Positions 8,894 to 18,147 of a stretch of DNA of 64,000 nucleotides are shown one piece after another. Under the pieces are notes generated by a model. The model saw only the letters and a program-made list of their open reading frames with translations. It had not been told where the DNA came from and did not search any database. The position numbers were made by a program, and so were the translations under genes. The stretch's first letter is position 1; every line of letters begins with the position of its first letter. Source of the DNA: an uncultured Christensenella sp. (lineage in GTDB: Bacteria; Bacillota; Clostridia; Christensenellales; Pumilibacteraceae); assembly GCA_910577995.1 (NCBI GenBank), contig CAJTND010000003.1, positions 49,230-113,229 of the forward strand. Reading direction: 5' to 3'.

Positions 8894-8936
8894 ACAAACA
8901 AAAACCTCCGTCGCCGCGACGGGGGTTTTTGTTTGT
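8894..8936. terminator. Strong bidirectional-type terminator after glgA
   Basis: 20-bp stem with one G-U pair and a 3-base loop. The arms read ACAAACAAAAACCTCCGTCG and its complement, with A-rich and T-rich ends, so it could serve glgA and the leftward cluster ending at 9022. Confidence 0.85.
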
Positions 8937-9021
8937 CGTAATATATATAGGCGAGATGTATAGTCGCTTTTTCGGTCATCGAGCGATGCGGTTTATGTGC
9001 ATGCTATCAAGTCGGATATAA

Positions 9022-9609
9022 TCAGCAATGCGCTTTCCAAACGCATTCGGTCAAGTCCATTTCCGTAAACACCGCCTCGAATGACGAGTCCTCGGGAGAG
9101 CATGCGTATATTCCGAATCGAATATCGCCGCCGCCTTCGTGCAGCCTGCAAATTCGCATTTGCTTGAAGTTTTTTCCGTCGAGGGAATATTCTATAAGAA
9201 AATCGGAGCCGCGTCGGCTGAGCCTGTACCATACGTCTTTGATCGACGCGTCAATATCCGTCGTCGCCCAGTCGGAATATCCGTGATTAGTAACGACACT
9301 GCCGAGCCGTTGGAATTCGCCGTTTTCGTATTCCACTGACGCTTTGAGCCAATTCTCGCTGTCGAGATAGACCGCGATACCGCATTGATCGAATCGGCGC
9401 TTGCTGTCGAAGTGCGTTTTGACAGCAAAAGAAAAGTACTGTTCTTTGGTCGATAACTGCAAAACGGGCGCGTTGTCGTTTCTGAACCCGTAATAAGTGC
9501 GCTGCCATAGATCGGTGAACGGTTCTGTTTTGATCCGTATTTTGTCAGCGGTAACGGAAAAATTTTCGGGCGGTCTGACCCAAGACATTTTAGACGTATC
9601 AAACGGCAT
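9022..9609 (-). CDS. DUF1349 family protein (concanavalin-like fold)
   Basis: 195 residues. The pattern SWVRPPENFSV, FAVKTHFDSKRRFDQCGIAVYLDSENWLK and a C-terminal FGIYACSPEDSSFEAVF matches the DUF1349 beta-sandwich family (YesU-like), thought to bind carbohydrate or small ligands. No signal peptide, so cytoplasmic. AAGGAG lies 7 bp before the ATG. Last gene of a leftward four-gene cluster, 16 bp after the TfoX-like gene. Exact function unknown. Confidence 0.8.
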   Translation of the reverse strand: MPFDTSKMSWVRPPENFSVTADKIRIKTEPFTDLWQRTYYGFRNDNAPVLQLSTKEQYFSFAVKTHFDSKRRFDQCGIAVYLDSENWLKASVEYENGEFQRLGSVVTNHGYSDWATTDIDASIKDVWYRLSRRGSDFLIEYSLDGKNFKQMRICRLHEGGGDIRFGIYACSPEDSSFEAVFTEMDLTECVWKAHC

Positions 9610-9625
9610 GGCGGAGCTCCTTGCG

Positions 9626-9937
9626 TTATTTTTTCTTTTTGGGCAGGGGAGTTATGCTCTCCAAAAGCGGTATCGCTTCGGATACGAGCTCGGCGTCCTC
9701 GATATCCAATATGTAATGCTCCTTAGCGCCTGCGTACGGTATGCCCGTTTGCGCGTTGCCGAAGAGCTTTTCGAGCTGCGGCAGTTTTTTGACATACACG
9801 CAGTTGTCGCACACCAGCAGTATCGGCTTGTCGTTGGCATATACCATATATTCGCCGAACATTTTTTTGTAGCGTACGGAAAAGCCGTCGGGTAACTGCT
9901 CGCATACGAATTCTATAAAATCGACCGATGTAGCCAT
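9626..9937 (-). CDS. TfoX N-terminal domain protein
   Basis: 103 residues. VRYKKMFGEYMVYANDKPILLVCDNCVYVK is the TfoX-N domain. It lacks the TfoX-C half, as is usual in Firmicutes stand-alone versions. In gammaproteobacteria TfoX/Sxy promotes competence gene expression; whether this short form does so here is not known. A short Lys tail ends the protein. AAAAGGAAG precedes the start. Confidence 0.85.
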   Translation of the reverse strand: MATSVDFIEFVCEQLPDGFSVRYKKMFGEYMVYANDKPILLVCDNCVYVKKLPQLEKLFGNAQTGIPYAGAKEHYILDIEDAELVSEAIPLLESITPLPKKKK

Positions 9938-10003
9938 AGTTTATCACTTCCTTTTTTATGATTATACCATAGACGCCGCGGCATTGCAAGCGGTAGGCGA
10001 AGC

Positions 10004-10537
10004 TTACTCGTTTTCCGCAGACGGCAGTCCGCTCAGCCATTCTTCGGCTTGCTCGCGCGTTAGGAATATCTTATACGGCACGCCAGAACTTTTCATAGTA
10101 TCGATCATTTTCGGCTTGACGTTATTATCGAATGAGCGTATCCACTCGACGAACTCGGGATCGGCTTGCTCGGGACAGCCCTCGGTCATATCCGGTCTTG
10201 TCCGTCCTCGGTATTTTTCCACGCGCTCGATAACGCTCTTTAAGCACAACTCGGTAGGGTAGTCGAGCATAATGCACAGGTCCGCATGCTCGAGGCGGAG
10301 CGCGAAAGTTCGTGCGAAATTGCCCTCGATGACCCAGCGCGGCTTTTTGAGCTCCGGCATGAGCAGTTCGTCGAATTCGCTTTCCGTAACGGACTGCCAT
10401 TGCGGTCGCCACCATAATTTATCGAGATGAACGACGGGCAACGCCAGCTTTTGCCCGAGCTTGACGGCGAGCGTGCTTTTGCCCGCGCCGCCGCAACCGA
10501 CTATTAGTATCCTATTATATATCACGTTATTTTCCAT
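10004..10537 (-). CDS. P-loop kinase-like protein (FlaR/topology modulation family)
   Basis: 177 residues. Walker A GCGGAGKST (14-22) is followed by LGQKLALPVVHLDKLWWRPQW and WVIEGNF, the pattern of the adenylate-kinase-like proteins annotated as DNA topology modulation protein FlaR. The LID-like region has RGRTRPDM. It probably phosphorylates a small molecule, but no substrate can be inferred. Between the DUF4180 gene (11 bp upstream) and the TfoX-like gene. Confidence 0.75.
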   Translation of the reverse strand: MENNVIYNRILIVGCGGAGKSTLAVKLGQKLALPVVHLDKLWWRPQWQSVTESEFDELLMPELKKPRWVIEGNFARTFALRLEHADLCIMLDYPTELCLKSVIERVEKYRGRTRPDMTEGCPEQADPEFVEWIRSFDNNVKPKMIDTMKSSGVPYKIFLTREQAEEWLSGLPSAENE

Positions 10538-10548
10538 TTTCGTTGCCT

Positions 10549-10920
10549 TTATCTTTCGGTCGCGGTCAATTTTTCTACGGCTTTTTCGAGAGTGTCGGTA
10601 AAGAATATATCGTGCCCGTTATTGCTTTCGTAAATAAAGTCTTTCAGCGGCTTGCTCGTGTAAGAGGAATAGTCGCCGTATATCGCTATACGAAATCCGT
10701 AATTGACGAGCTTTTGCAGTATTTCTCCCGCGAGCCCGCTGCTCAATATGAAAAACCTTTCCGCGATAAGCTCTTTGGATATCGCTATGTTCTTGACACC
10801 GGTTTCGTAGTCGACGGTCATTATCAAGTCGAGCGCGCTTTGCGTGTCCGTGATAACGGGCATATCCGAAACGACGTGTGCTGTTTCCGTATTGTTTCTT
10901 TTTATTTTTTGTATCTGCAT
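10549..10920 (-). CDS. DUF4180 protein
   Basis: 123 residues. VITDTQSALDLIMTVDYE, SSGLAGEILQKLVNYGF and YTSKPLKDFIYESNNG match the DUF4180 family, which has no established biochemical role. First gene of the leftward cluster. GGAGAAATC precedes the ATG. Confidence 0.75.
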   Translation of the reverse strand: MQIQKIKRNNTETAHVVSDMPVITDTQSALDLIMTVDYETGVKNIAISKELIAERFFILSSGLAGEILQKLVNYGFRIAIYGDYSSYTSKPLKDFIYESNNGHDIFFTDTLEKAVEKLTATER

Positions 10921-11021
10921 GATTTCTCCTGTATACGTTAAAAACAGAGATATATCGATGCGTATGCTGCTCGACAGTATCGCTGTATTTATGGTAAGAT
11001 GAATAGTCTATAATGTTCCGA

Positions 11022-11059
11022 AAAAGCAAAAGACCGATAATCAATCCTTATCGGTCTTT
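11022..11059 (-). terminator. Terminator of tRNA-Ala
   Basis: 12-bp perfect stem AAAGACCGATAA / TTATCGGTCTTT around a 7-base loop (11029-11059), followed on the minus strand by TTTTGCTTTTT. It begins 3 bp after the tRNA 3' end. Confidence 0.85.
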
Positions 11060-11062
11060 GGG

Positions 11063-11138
11063 TGGTGGAGATAAGCGGGTTCGAACCGCTGACCTCTTGA
11101 ATGCCATTCAAGCGCTCTACCAACTGAGCTATACCCCC
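11063..11138 (-). tRNA. tRNA-Ala (anticodon GGC)
   Basis: Complete cloverleaf on the minus strand: acceptor GGGGGTA with TATCTCC, D arm TAGCTCAGTTGGTAGAGC, anticodon stem CTTGA/TCAAG around ATGGCAT (anticodon GGC, plus strand 11103-11105), T arm AGCGG-TTCGAAC-CCGCT, encoded ACCA. Confidence 0.96.
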
Positions 11139-11151
11139 GAAAAGCATAGTT

Positions 11152-11180
11152 ATTTTATCATGTGCCCGAGGTTTTGTCAA
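11152..11180 (-). promoter_or_regulatory. Promoter of tRNA-Ala
   Basis: Minus-strand TTGACA (11180-11175), 17-bp spacer, TAAAAT (11157-11152), 13 bp upstream of the tRNA. Confidence 0.85.
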
Positions 11181-11228
11181 CTGTTTACAGCTAATTTATC
11201 GGGCTAATGTAAAAGGCGTGCCGCATTG

Positions 11229-11257
11229 TTGACTTGCGCCCGAGTTTGTTATATACT
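11229..11257 (+). promoter_or_regulatory. Promoter of the rRNA methyltransferase gene (leaderless type)
   Basis: TTGACT at 11229-11234, 17-bp spacer, TATACT at 11252-11257. The ATG at 11264 lies 6 bp after the -10, where transcription should begin. No Shine-Dalgarno is present. Confidence 0.65.
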
Positions 11258-11263
11258 TTTGTT

Positions 11264-12577
11264 ATGAATGTCAAGGAGCTTATCGAGGTCGATATAATCG
11301 ACAGCGGCATGGACGGGCACGGCGTAGCGCGCTGTGACGGCAAGGTCGTGTTTATCCCGTACGTGCTAAAAGGCGAGCGCGTGCGTGCCGTCGTGAAGTC
11401 GGTCAAAAAGAAATTCGCCGAGGCGAGCGTCGTCAAGGTGCTTTCCGCATCGCCGCACCGCGTCGCTCCCGAATGTCCGCATTACTATAAGTGCGGCGGT
11501 TGCGACGCCGCGCATTACGACGGCGAGTACCGCCGCGCCGCGCTCGTCGGCGAGATCCGCAATAATCTTAAAAAGATAGCGGGCGTCGATCTCGGCGAAA
11601 TAGGCTTCGTCGCGTCGAACGGCGTAGCGCGCAACAAGATCGCCATGCCGTTTTGCCTGAGCGGCGGCAGGGTAGCGCTCGGCATGTACCGTCACGGCAC
11701 GCATACCGTCGAGCCCGTTGCGTGTAGGTTCGCGAGCGACGCGATGCTCGGTATCGCAAAGACGGTCGTTGAGTTTTGCAACGCCGAACGGCTCGGAGTA
11801 TACGACGAGGCGACGGGCAGAGGGCTTCTGCGGCATCTCGTGCTTCGGAGCGTCGGCGGCAGGACGTCCGTCGTGCTCGTGATAAACGCCGAACGCTTCG
11901 CCGCAGGATCCAAGCTCGCCGCACTGCTCCCCGACGACTGCGACTTTTTTATCAGTGCAAACACTCGCCGCACCAATGTGATAATGGGCGAGAGCGTGCG
12001 GCTCGTTAAGGGCAATGCGCGGCTTCCCGTCAACGTTCTCGGCGTAAAAGCCGAGCTGTCGCCGCTGTCGTTTTTTCAGGTCAATGACTATATCCGCGAC
12101 AGACTGTATACCGCCGCGATCGAGCGGCTGACTTCGCCGACTGTTGTCGATCTATACAGCGGTATAGGAATAACGAGCAATCTCGCCGCCAATGCGGGCA
12201 AGAGCGTGATCGCCGTCGAGTGCGTCGCTCAAGCCGTGGAGGACGCGGACAGGACGGCGTCGCTCAACGGCAATGCCGACGTTATAGAAAACATTTGCGG
12301 CAATGTCGAGGACGTACTGCCGAGGCTTTCGGAGCGCGCGCGCGGCGCGGATATTCTTGTCGACCCGCCGCGCAAGGGCTGCGGCGCGGCGGTCATGCGC
12401 GCCGTCGCCGAGCTTCGTCCCGCACGGCTCGTCTATATTTCCTGCAATCATGCGACCATGTGCCGCGATGTTGCGCCGCTGATATCGGACGGGTATAAGA
12501 TAGCGGACTGTACCGCGTTCGACATGTTTCCCGACACGCATCACGTCGAGACGCTGTTGGTGCTTGACAGGGCGTAG
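11264..12577 (+). CDS. rlmD: 23S rRNA (uracil-C5)-methyltransferase, RlmD/RumA family
   Basis: 437 residues from the ATG at 11264; an in-frame ATG at 11234 lies inside the promoter and is rejected. Order: N-terminal TRAM OB-fold (about 1-55), iron-sulfur Cys motif CPHYYKCGGC with a further Cys in VEPVACRF, then the SAM domain (VVDLYSGIGITSNLA, DPPRKGC) with the nucleophile in YISCN and the general-base Glu in HHVETLLVL. It methylates uridine in 23S rRNA; the exact position cannot be fixed from sequence, since Firmicutes paralogues differ. Likely a leaderless message. Confidence 0.88.
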   Translation: MNVKELIEVDIIDSGMDGHGVARCDGKVVFIPYVLKGERVRAVVKSVKKKFAEASVVKVLSASPHRVAPECPHYYKCGGCDAAHYDGEYRRAALVGEIRNNLKKIAGVDLGEIGFVASNGVARNKIAMPFCLSGGRVALGMYRHGTHTVEPVACRFASDAMLGIAKTVVEFCNAERLGVYDEATGRGLLRHLVLRSVGGRTSVVLVINAERFAAGSKLAALLPDDCDFFISANTRRTNVIMGESVRLVKGNARLPVNVLGVKAELSPLSFFQVNDYIRDRLYTAAIERLTSPTVVDLYSGIGITSNLAANAGKSVIAVECVAQAVEDADRTASLNGNADVIENICGNVEDVLPRLSERARGADILVDPPRKGCGAAVMRAVAELRPARLVYISCNHATMCRDVAPLISDGYKIADCTAFDMFPDTHHVETLLVLDRA

Positions 12578-12602
12578 GCGAACGGTTTCCGACATGCGGC
12601 GC

Positions 12603-12631
12603 TTGACAAAGCTCATTGCAACGTGTACAAT
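12603..12631 (+). promoter_or_regulatory. Promoter of the DUF4085 gene
   Basis: Consensus TTGACA at 12603-12608, 17-bp spacer, TACAAT at 12626-12631. AAGGAG at 12641-12646 follows before a GTG start at 12653. Confidence 0.8.
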
Positions 12632-12652
12632 CATAGTGTAAAGGAGACTGCT

Positions 12653-13648
12653 GTGAGATACTATACAAAACAGTGGTACGATCTGATGCAACGGCTCGAC
12701 TATTGCATTTGCATGAAGCCAATAGCCGATAAGGATTATACCGACGTAGATATTTCCGCGCTCTACGACAAGTGCTTAAAGCGCGAGGTCGAGCGCGCGC
12801 GGCGCGAATACGATACGCCGCCGCAGTATCTTTCGATAGACGACGGGCTCGAGCTCGGCGATATTTATATCTTCGATCAAAAGTCTGGCGTTATGAAAAG
12901 ACCTGATTCGCTCGAGCAAGTAAAGGCGATGGTCGATGCAGAGAGGGCGCGCGATCTTTCGGAGTTCGAAAGCCGTCCGCCGTTCAACGAGTCGGAAGCC
13001 GTTTCGGGTTTCGAGGACGGGTATATGGCGCGCCTCGAATACGAATACAGGCGCTTCCCCGAGGCGGAGATATCGGGCGTCGATAGAAGGCTGATCGCTC
13101 TCGGGTTTCTTCCGAGAAGCGTTTATGACAGGCTTAAAGCCATGTCAAAGGCGAATAAACGCGAGTTCGACGCCATAAACAGGGCGGCGGACAAGGCGCT
13201 CCGCGCGGCGGCAAGAGCTGTGCCGAAGCGTGTCGCCGCGGCGTTCGACGGACTGCACGACGCCGATATAAACTCTATTGAAAAGGTCGGAGCCGACGTT
13301 GTGGTGACCTTGGAGTTATGCGGAGCAGTGTTCTCCGACGCCGAGCTCGATACGGATGACGGCGACTTGTTCATCGGAGTCGCGAACGGCGAGGCGACGG
13401 GCGTAGAGCCCGGACAGCCGTCGACGCGGCGCGTTGTGTTCAAATCGGCGGAGATCGTCGAGCGCGACGAAGCCGAGCTCGTCGGCGGCGCGATCTGGCT
13501 TTACGACGAGCTATATCCCGCGGACGGCGGCTATGAGGCGCATATAATGTACGAATGCGACGGGCTTAAGTATCTTACGGTGCGCTGTGCGGATATTTCG
13601 GTCGATACGTCGGGGGATACCTCGAATGGGTACCGAGATCGGAGCTGA
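12653..13648 (+). CDS. DUF4085 family protein
   Basis: 331 residues from GTG 12653 (VRYYTKQWYDLMQR), chosen because AAGGAG lies 6 bp upstream; an upstream ATG at 12623 is inside the promoter. The N-terminal YYTKQWYDLMQ pattern and overall layout resemble DUF4085, of unknown function. No membrane segment or signal peptide. The C-terminal part (ADVVVTLELCG, VVFKSAEIVE, GGAIWLYDELY) looks like a beta domain. Monocistronic by its promoter. Confidence 0.65.
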   Translation: MRYYTKQWYDLMQRLDYCICMKPIADKDYTDVDISALYDKCLKREVERARREYDTPPQYLSIDDGLELGDIYIFDQKSGVMKRPDSLEQVKAMVDAERARDLSEFESRPPFNESEAVSGFEDGYMARLEYEYRRFPEAEISGVDRRLIALGFLPRSVYDRLKAMSKANKREFDAINRAADKALRAAARAVPKRVAAAFDGLHDADINSIEKVGADVVVTLELCGAVFSDAELDTDDGDLFIGVANGEATGVEPGQPSTRRVVFKSAEIVERDEAELVGGAIWLYDELYPADGGYEAHIMYECDGLKYLTVRCADISVDTSGDTSNGYRDRS

Positions 13649-13756
13649 TGACGCGAAATGTGTTCCCGCATATTTCACCGATAGGTCGGCGGAGCACGGG
13701 CAGCGCGTCGGACATATAGTTACGAAAGAATGAATCCACAGAACACGGAGATGATA

Positions 13757-14926
13757 ATGGATATTTACGAAAGATCGCTCGAAAAGCATTACGAATGGGC
13801 CGGCAAGCTCGAAACGCGTTTGCGCGCGCCGATAGAGAGCCTCGACGACCTCGCGCTGTGCTACACGCCCGGCGTTTCGCGCGCGTGCACGGAGATAGCC
13901 GCGGACAAGACCAAGGTCTACGAGCTTACGCGCCGCCATAACACCGTTGCGGTCGTCACCGACGGCACTGCGGTGCTCGGGCTCGGCGACATAGGTCCGG
14001 AGGCGGCGATGCCCGTCATGGAGGGCAAGTGCGCGCTGTTCAAGGCGTTTGCCGATATCGACGCGACGCCCGTTTGCCTCGATACCAAAGACCCCGACAG
14101 GATAGTAGATACCGTCGTCGCGATAGCCAAGAGCTACGGCGGCATCAACCTCGAGGATATCTCCGCGCCGCGCTGTTTCGAGATAGAGCGCAGGCTCAAA
14201 GAGCGTTGCGATATACCAGTGTTCCACGACGATCAGCACGGTACGGCGATAGTCGCTGGCGCGGCGCTCATAAATGCCTTGCGCGTCGTCGGCAAGAAGA
14301 TATCGGACGTGCGCGTAGTCGTCAACGGCGCGGGCAGCGCGGGCATAGCGATAACCAAGTTCTTCCTCGGGCTGGGCGTCGGCGACGTGGTCTGCGTCGA
14401 CAGGTGCGGCATACTCGTCGGCGGCGAGGAATATTCAAACCCGGCGCATACCGAGATAGCCTCGCTCACCAACAAGACCAAGCTCCGCGGCACGCTCGCC
14501 GACGCTATGCGCGGCGCGGACGTGTTCCTCGGTGTTTCCGCGCCGAGGATCGTTTCGCAGGAAATGATAAAGAGCATGGCGAACTCGCCGATAGTTTTTC
14601 CGCTCGCCAATCCCGTGCCCGAGATAACTCGCGCGGAGGCGATAGAAGCAGGCGCGGCTGTGGTCGGCACGGGCGCGTCCAATCAGCCCAACCAGATCAA
14701 CAACGTGCTTATTTTCCCGGGGATGTTCCGCGGCGCGCTAGATTCGCGCGCGAGCGATATCAACGGCGATATGTGCCGTGCGGCGGCTGCCGCGCTCGCG
14801 GAGCTTGCGACCGACAAACTCTGCGCCGATCATATCCTGCCGTCGCCGCTCGATGAGCGCGTAGTCGGCGCGGTGTCGCGCGCCGTCGCGGCTGCGGCGA
14901 AGAAAAGCGGCGTTGCGCGCAAGTGA
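13757..14926 (+). CDS. NAD(P)-dependent malic enzyme (oxaloacetate-decarboxylating)
   Basis: 389 residues from ATG 13757, chosen because GGAG at 13747-13750 lies 6 bp upstream. It converts malate to pyruvate and CO2 with NAD(P) reduction. Visible are CYTPGVSRAC (catalytic Tyr region), FHDDQHGTAIV (metal and substrate binding) and NGAGSAGIAI (dinucleotide fold). This is the short bacterial form without a phosphotransacetylase domain. The preceding 108 bp show no further gene. Confidence 0.94.
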   Translation: MDIYERSLEKHYEWAGKLETRLRAPIESLDDLALCYTPGVSRACTEIAADKTKVYELTRRHNTVAVVTDGTAVLGLGDIGPEAAMPVMEGKCALFKAFADIDATPVCLDTKDPDRIVDTVVAIAKSYGGINLEDISAPRCFEIERRLKERCDIPVFHDDQHGTAIVAGAALINALRVVGKKISDVRVVVNGAGSAGIAITKFFLGLGVGDVVCVDRCGILVGGEEYSNPAHTEIASLTNKTKLRGTLADAMRGADVFLGVSAPRIVSQEMIKSMANSPIVFPLANPVPEITRAEAIEAGAAVVGTGASNQPNQINNVLIFPGMFRGALDSRASDINGDMCRAAAAALAELATDKLCADHILPSPLDERVVGAVSRAVAAAAKKSGVARK

Positions 14927-14979
14927 TGCCGCCGCGCGTTCTCTAATCAAACTCTAATACTGCGTCGCTTTGAAAATAC

Positions 14980-15008
14980 TTGTAATTTATTCCGAAGTGT
15001 GATATAAT
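14980..15008 (+). promoter_or_regulatory. Promoter of lon-engB
   Basis: TTGTAA at 14980-14985, 17-bp spacer, perfect TATAAT at 15003-15008. GGAG follows 11 bp before the ATG at 15030. No CtsR or HrcA operator was recognised. Confidence 0.65.
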
Positions 15009-15029
15009 ACTATCGGAGTATTAGACTGT

Positions 15030-17384
15030 ATGGAAAACAAAGCTACCACCGAATTTGAACAAACGCAGATCCCTCAGCCCGTCAAGGCGTATAAGATGAT
15101 AGCGTTTCGCGGCAAGGTCGTGTTCCCCGGTCAGGCGGTGCACTTCGATCTTGTGCGCGATAAATCTTATTCCGCGATAAGCGAGGCTGTCGAGTCGGGC
15201 GAGAGCGTGTTCCTCGTTGCGCAAAAGCGCGCGACGACGGTCAATCCCGCGCCGCAGGATATCTACCGCGTGGGCGTGCTCGCGTCGATAAAACAGGTGC
15301 AGCGCTTGCCGGGCGACGCGATGCGCGTCGTGTTCACCGCGGGGCGGCGCATGCAGATAGACAGTTATGTTTCGCTCACGCCGTACTTCGAAGTAACGCT
15401 TAAAGAATACGAATACGAGGCGGACGATCCCGTGTATTTCGAGGCGGTCAAGCGTCGACTCGACGAGCAGTTCAAAGAGTACCGCCGTATAGATACCAAG
15501 ATGCCGGGCGACGTGCTCAGCACGCTGTCGGTCGACGACGGCGAGCGGTTCGTTTCGACGATAGCCAATTATATATTCACGTCCGACTCCGAAAAGCAAA
15601 ACATATTGCAGACGAAAACGCTGTCGGCGCAGTACGAGCAGATACTTACCGTGCTCGTGCGCGAGGTGGAGATACGCTCGCTCGAAAAGACGATAACCGC
15701 CAAGGTGCGGCAGAACATCGACAAGAACCAAAAGGAATACTACCTGCGCGAGCAGATACGCGCGATCAAGACCGAGCTCGGCGAGGACGCGGACGAGATA
15801 GACGCGCTCCGCGAGAAGCTCGCCGCGATGAAGGAAGTCCTGCCCGAAGCGGCTTACGATAAGATCAACAAAGAAATATCGCGGCTCGAAAAGATGAGCC
15901 CGTCCACGCCCGAAGCAACGGTGTCGCGGTCGTATATCGACCTCGTGCTCGACTTGCCGTGGGCGCAGTCCACTACCGACACGCTGTCGCTCGCCGAGGC
16001 GAGAAAGGTGCTCAACGAGGACCATTTCGGGCTCGAGAAGGTAAAGGAACGCATACTCGAATATCTCGCCGTGTACAAGCTGACGGGCAACCTCAAATCG
16101 CCCGTGCTGTGCTTTGTAGGACCGCCCGGAGTGGGCAAGACGTCCATCGTGCGCTCTATCGCGCGCGCCGCGGGCAAGAAGTTCGTTTCGATGTCGCTCG
16201 GCGGCATACGCGACGAGGCGGAGATACGCGGTCACCGCAGGACTTACGTCGCGGCTTTGCCCGGTCGGATAATCGAGGGCTTGCGCAATGCCGGCGTGAA
16301 TAACCCGGTTTTCCTGCTCGACGAGATAGACAAGATGACGGCGGACATGCACGGCGATCCCGCGAGCGCGTTGTTGGAAGTGCTCGATCCCAATCAGAAC
16401 TACGGCTTTAAGGATAACTACCTCGATATGCCGTTCGACCTCAGCAAGGTGATGTTCGTCACGACCGCCAACTCGCTCGATCCGATACAGCCCGCGCTCC
16501 TTGACAGGCTGGAGGTGATAGAGCTTTCGGGTTATACCTACGAGGAGAAGCTGCAGATAGCCAAGCGCTACCTGCGTCCCAAAGAGATAGAAGCCAACGG
16601 CTTGAAGGACATCAAGATAGAGATGTCCGACGCCGTGACCATGAACGTAATATCCAACTACACGCGCGAGAGCGGCGTCAGAAACCTCGAGCGCGAGATA
16701 GCGACCGTCATGCGCAAGATAGCGCTCAAAGTGGTTGAGCAAAAGCAGCCGCCGAGCGTGTTCAAAGTGACCAAGAAGGAAATAGCGGAGTTCCTCGGCG
16801 CGCCCAAGTACAAGGACGGCGGCGCAGTCGCGGAGATGGACGAGGTAGGCGCGGCAAACGGGCTTGCCTGGACGAGCGTCGGCGGCGTAACGCTTAATAT
16901 CGAAGCGGCTATCATACCAGACGGCAAGGGCGACGTCAAGCTGACGGGCAGTCTCGGCGACGTCATGAAGGAATCGTGCATGACCGCGCTCACGCTCGTG
17001 CGCGCGCGCGCCGACAAGTTCGGCGTCGATAGGGATATGTTCGTCAAGAACGACGTACACCTGCATTTCCCCGAGGGCGCGACGCCCAAGGACGGACCGA
17101 GCGCTGGCATAACGATAGCTACCGCGCTCATGTCGGTATTCTCTGGCAAGCGCGTGGCGCACGACGTAGCGATGACGGGCGAGGTGACGCTGCGCGGCAA
17201 GGTGCTCGCGATAGGCGGGCTCAAAGAGAAATCGCTTGCGGCGTTCCGTGCGGGCTTTAAGCGGCTCATCATACCGCGCGAGAACGAGAAAGACCTCGTG
17301 GACGTGCCCGACGAAGTAAAGAACAAACTCGAAATAATACTCGTCGACAACATCGACGAAGTGTACGCCGTTGCGCTGTTATGA
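15030..17384 (+). CDS. lon: ATP-dependent protease Lon (LonA)
   Basis: 784 residues. N-terminal substrate-binding domain (about 20-215), helical linker, AAA+ domain with Walker A GPPGVGKT (364-371) and LLDEIDKM, and the C-terminal peptidase domain with the Ser691 (PKDGPSAG) and Lys734 (GGLKEK) dyad. Cytoplasmic homohexamer that degrades misfolded and regulatory proteins. Its TGA overlaps the engB start by 4 bp, so translation is coupled. Confidence 0.98.
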   Translation: MENKATTEFEQTQIPQPVKAYKMIAFRGKVVFPGQAVHFDLVRDKSYSAISEAVESGESVFLVAQKRATTVNPAPQDIYRVGVLASIKQVQRLPGDAMRVVFTAGRRMQIDSYVSLTPYFEVTLKEYEYEADDPVYFEAVKRRLDEQFKEYRRIDTKMPGDVLSTLSVDDGERFVSTIANYIFTSDSEKQNILQTKTLSAQYEQILTVLVREVEIRSLEKTITAKVRQNIDKNQKEYYLREQIRAIKTELGEDADEIDALREKLAAMKEVLPEAAYDKINKEISRLEKMSPSTPEATVSRSYIDLVLDLPWAQSTTDTLSLAEARKVLNEDHFGLEKVKERILEYLAVYKLTGNLKSPVLCFVGPPGVGKTSIVRSIARAAGKKFVSMSLGGIRDEAEIRGHRRTYVAALPGRIIEGLRNAGVNNPVFLLDEIDKMTADMHGDPASALLEVLDPNQNYGFKDNYLDMPFDLSKVMFVTTANSLDPIQPALLDRLEVIELSGYTYEEKLQIAKRYLRPKEIEANGLKDIKIEMSDAVTMNVISNYTRESGVRNLEREIATVMRKIALKVVEQKQPPSVFKVTKKEIAEFLGAPKYKDGGAVAEMDEVGAANGLAWTSVGGVTLNIEAAIIPDGKGDVKLTGSLGDVMKESCMTALTLVRARADKFGVDRDMFVKNDVHLHFPEGATPKDGPSAGITIATALMSVFSGKRVAHDVAMTGEVTLRGKVLAIGGLKEKSLAAFRAGFKRLIIPRENEKDLVDVPDEVKNKLEIILVDNIDEVYAVALL

Positions 17385-18013
17385 AGGTAAGATCGGCGAA
17401 TTTCGTAACGAGCTGTGCCGACCCGAAAGCCGCGGATAGCTACTCGCCGCAGATAGCCGTTGCCGGCAGGTCAAATTGCGGCAAGTCGTCGCTTTTGAAT
17501 ATGCTGATGGGCGCGCGGCTGTGCAAGACCTCGCAAACGCCCGGGCGCACGCGGCTCATAAACGTTTTCCGCGTCAATGCCGACGCACCGTTTTACTTTA
17601 TCGATCTGCCGGGTTACGGGTTCAATGCGGCGCAACGTGTGACGAGCGACGAGCTAAATGCGCGCACGGACGCGTACTTCCGCGGTAACGACAATATCGC
17701 GCAGGTGCTTTGCCTTATGGACGTCAGGCGCGACCCGTCCGACCTCGACAAGGTGCTTATCAATTATCTTCGCGATCTGTGCCTGCCTTTTACCGTCGTC
17801 ATCACCAAGGCGGATAAGCTGAGCAAAGCGCAGCTCGGCAATGCGAAGCTGCGCATCGCCGCCGCTTTGGGTCTTGCCCGCGACGACCTGATAGCCACGA
17901 GTTCGAGCAAGAATATAGGAAGGGACGCTCTTTTGGACAAACTGCAAAACGTGCTCGAAGTGTTCGGTTCGGACGCAGAGAACGGCGACGCACCTAACGA
18001 TGACGAACAGTGA
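17381..18013 (+). CDS. engB: Ribosome biogenesis GTP-binding protein EngB/YsxC
   Basis: 210 residues. TrmE-like GTPase with G1 GRSNCGKSS (29-37), the TPGRTRLINVF switch, G3 DLPGYG, G4 TKAD and G5 TSSS. Acts in late 50S assembly. Starts inside the lon stop codon (ATGA overlap). A short acidic C-terminal tail (about 15 residues) extends past the usual end. A terminator hairpin follows. Confidence 0.96.
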   Translation: MKVRSANFVTSCADPKAADSYSPQIAVAGRSNCGKSSLLNMLMGARLCKTSQTPGRTRLINVFRVNADAPFYFIDLPGYGFNAAQRVTSDELNARTDAYFRGNDNIAQVLCLMDVRRDPSDLDKVLINYLRDLCLPFTVVITKADKLSKAQLGNAKLRIAAALGLARDDLIATSSSKNIGRDALLDKLQNVLEVFGSDAENGDAPNDDEQ

Positions 18014-18031
18014 AAAATATAGGATACATAT

Positions 18032-18068
18032 AGCGCCGCGTCGGGCGAAAAAGCTCGGCGCGGTTTTT
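18032..18068 (+). terminator. Terminator after lon-engB
   Basis: GCGCCG pairs with CGGCGC around a loop of about 17 bases, followed by six T residues. Confidence 0.65.
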
Positions 18069-18147
18069 TGTTGGAAAAAGTCACTTTTTCGCGGCATGCC
18101 GAATATAATCTATAAGCGATAAATGCGGCGCGAGCCGCGGAGGGCGT

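Noticed and set aside
6169..8979. 936-codon frame on the minus strand across glgC, glgD and glgA
   Set aside because: Produced by codon bias of the GC-rich coding strand; the plus-strand enzymes have all family motifs and the minus frame has none. The same applies to long antisense frames over tig, clpX, lon and GH3.
11234..11263. Upstream ATG of the RlmD-type gene at 11234
   Set aside because: It lies between the -35 and -10 of the promoter, so it cannot be in the transcript.
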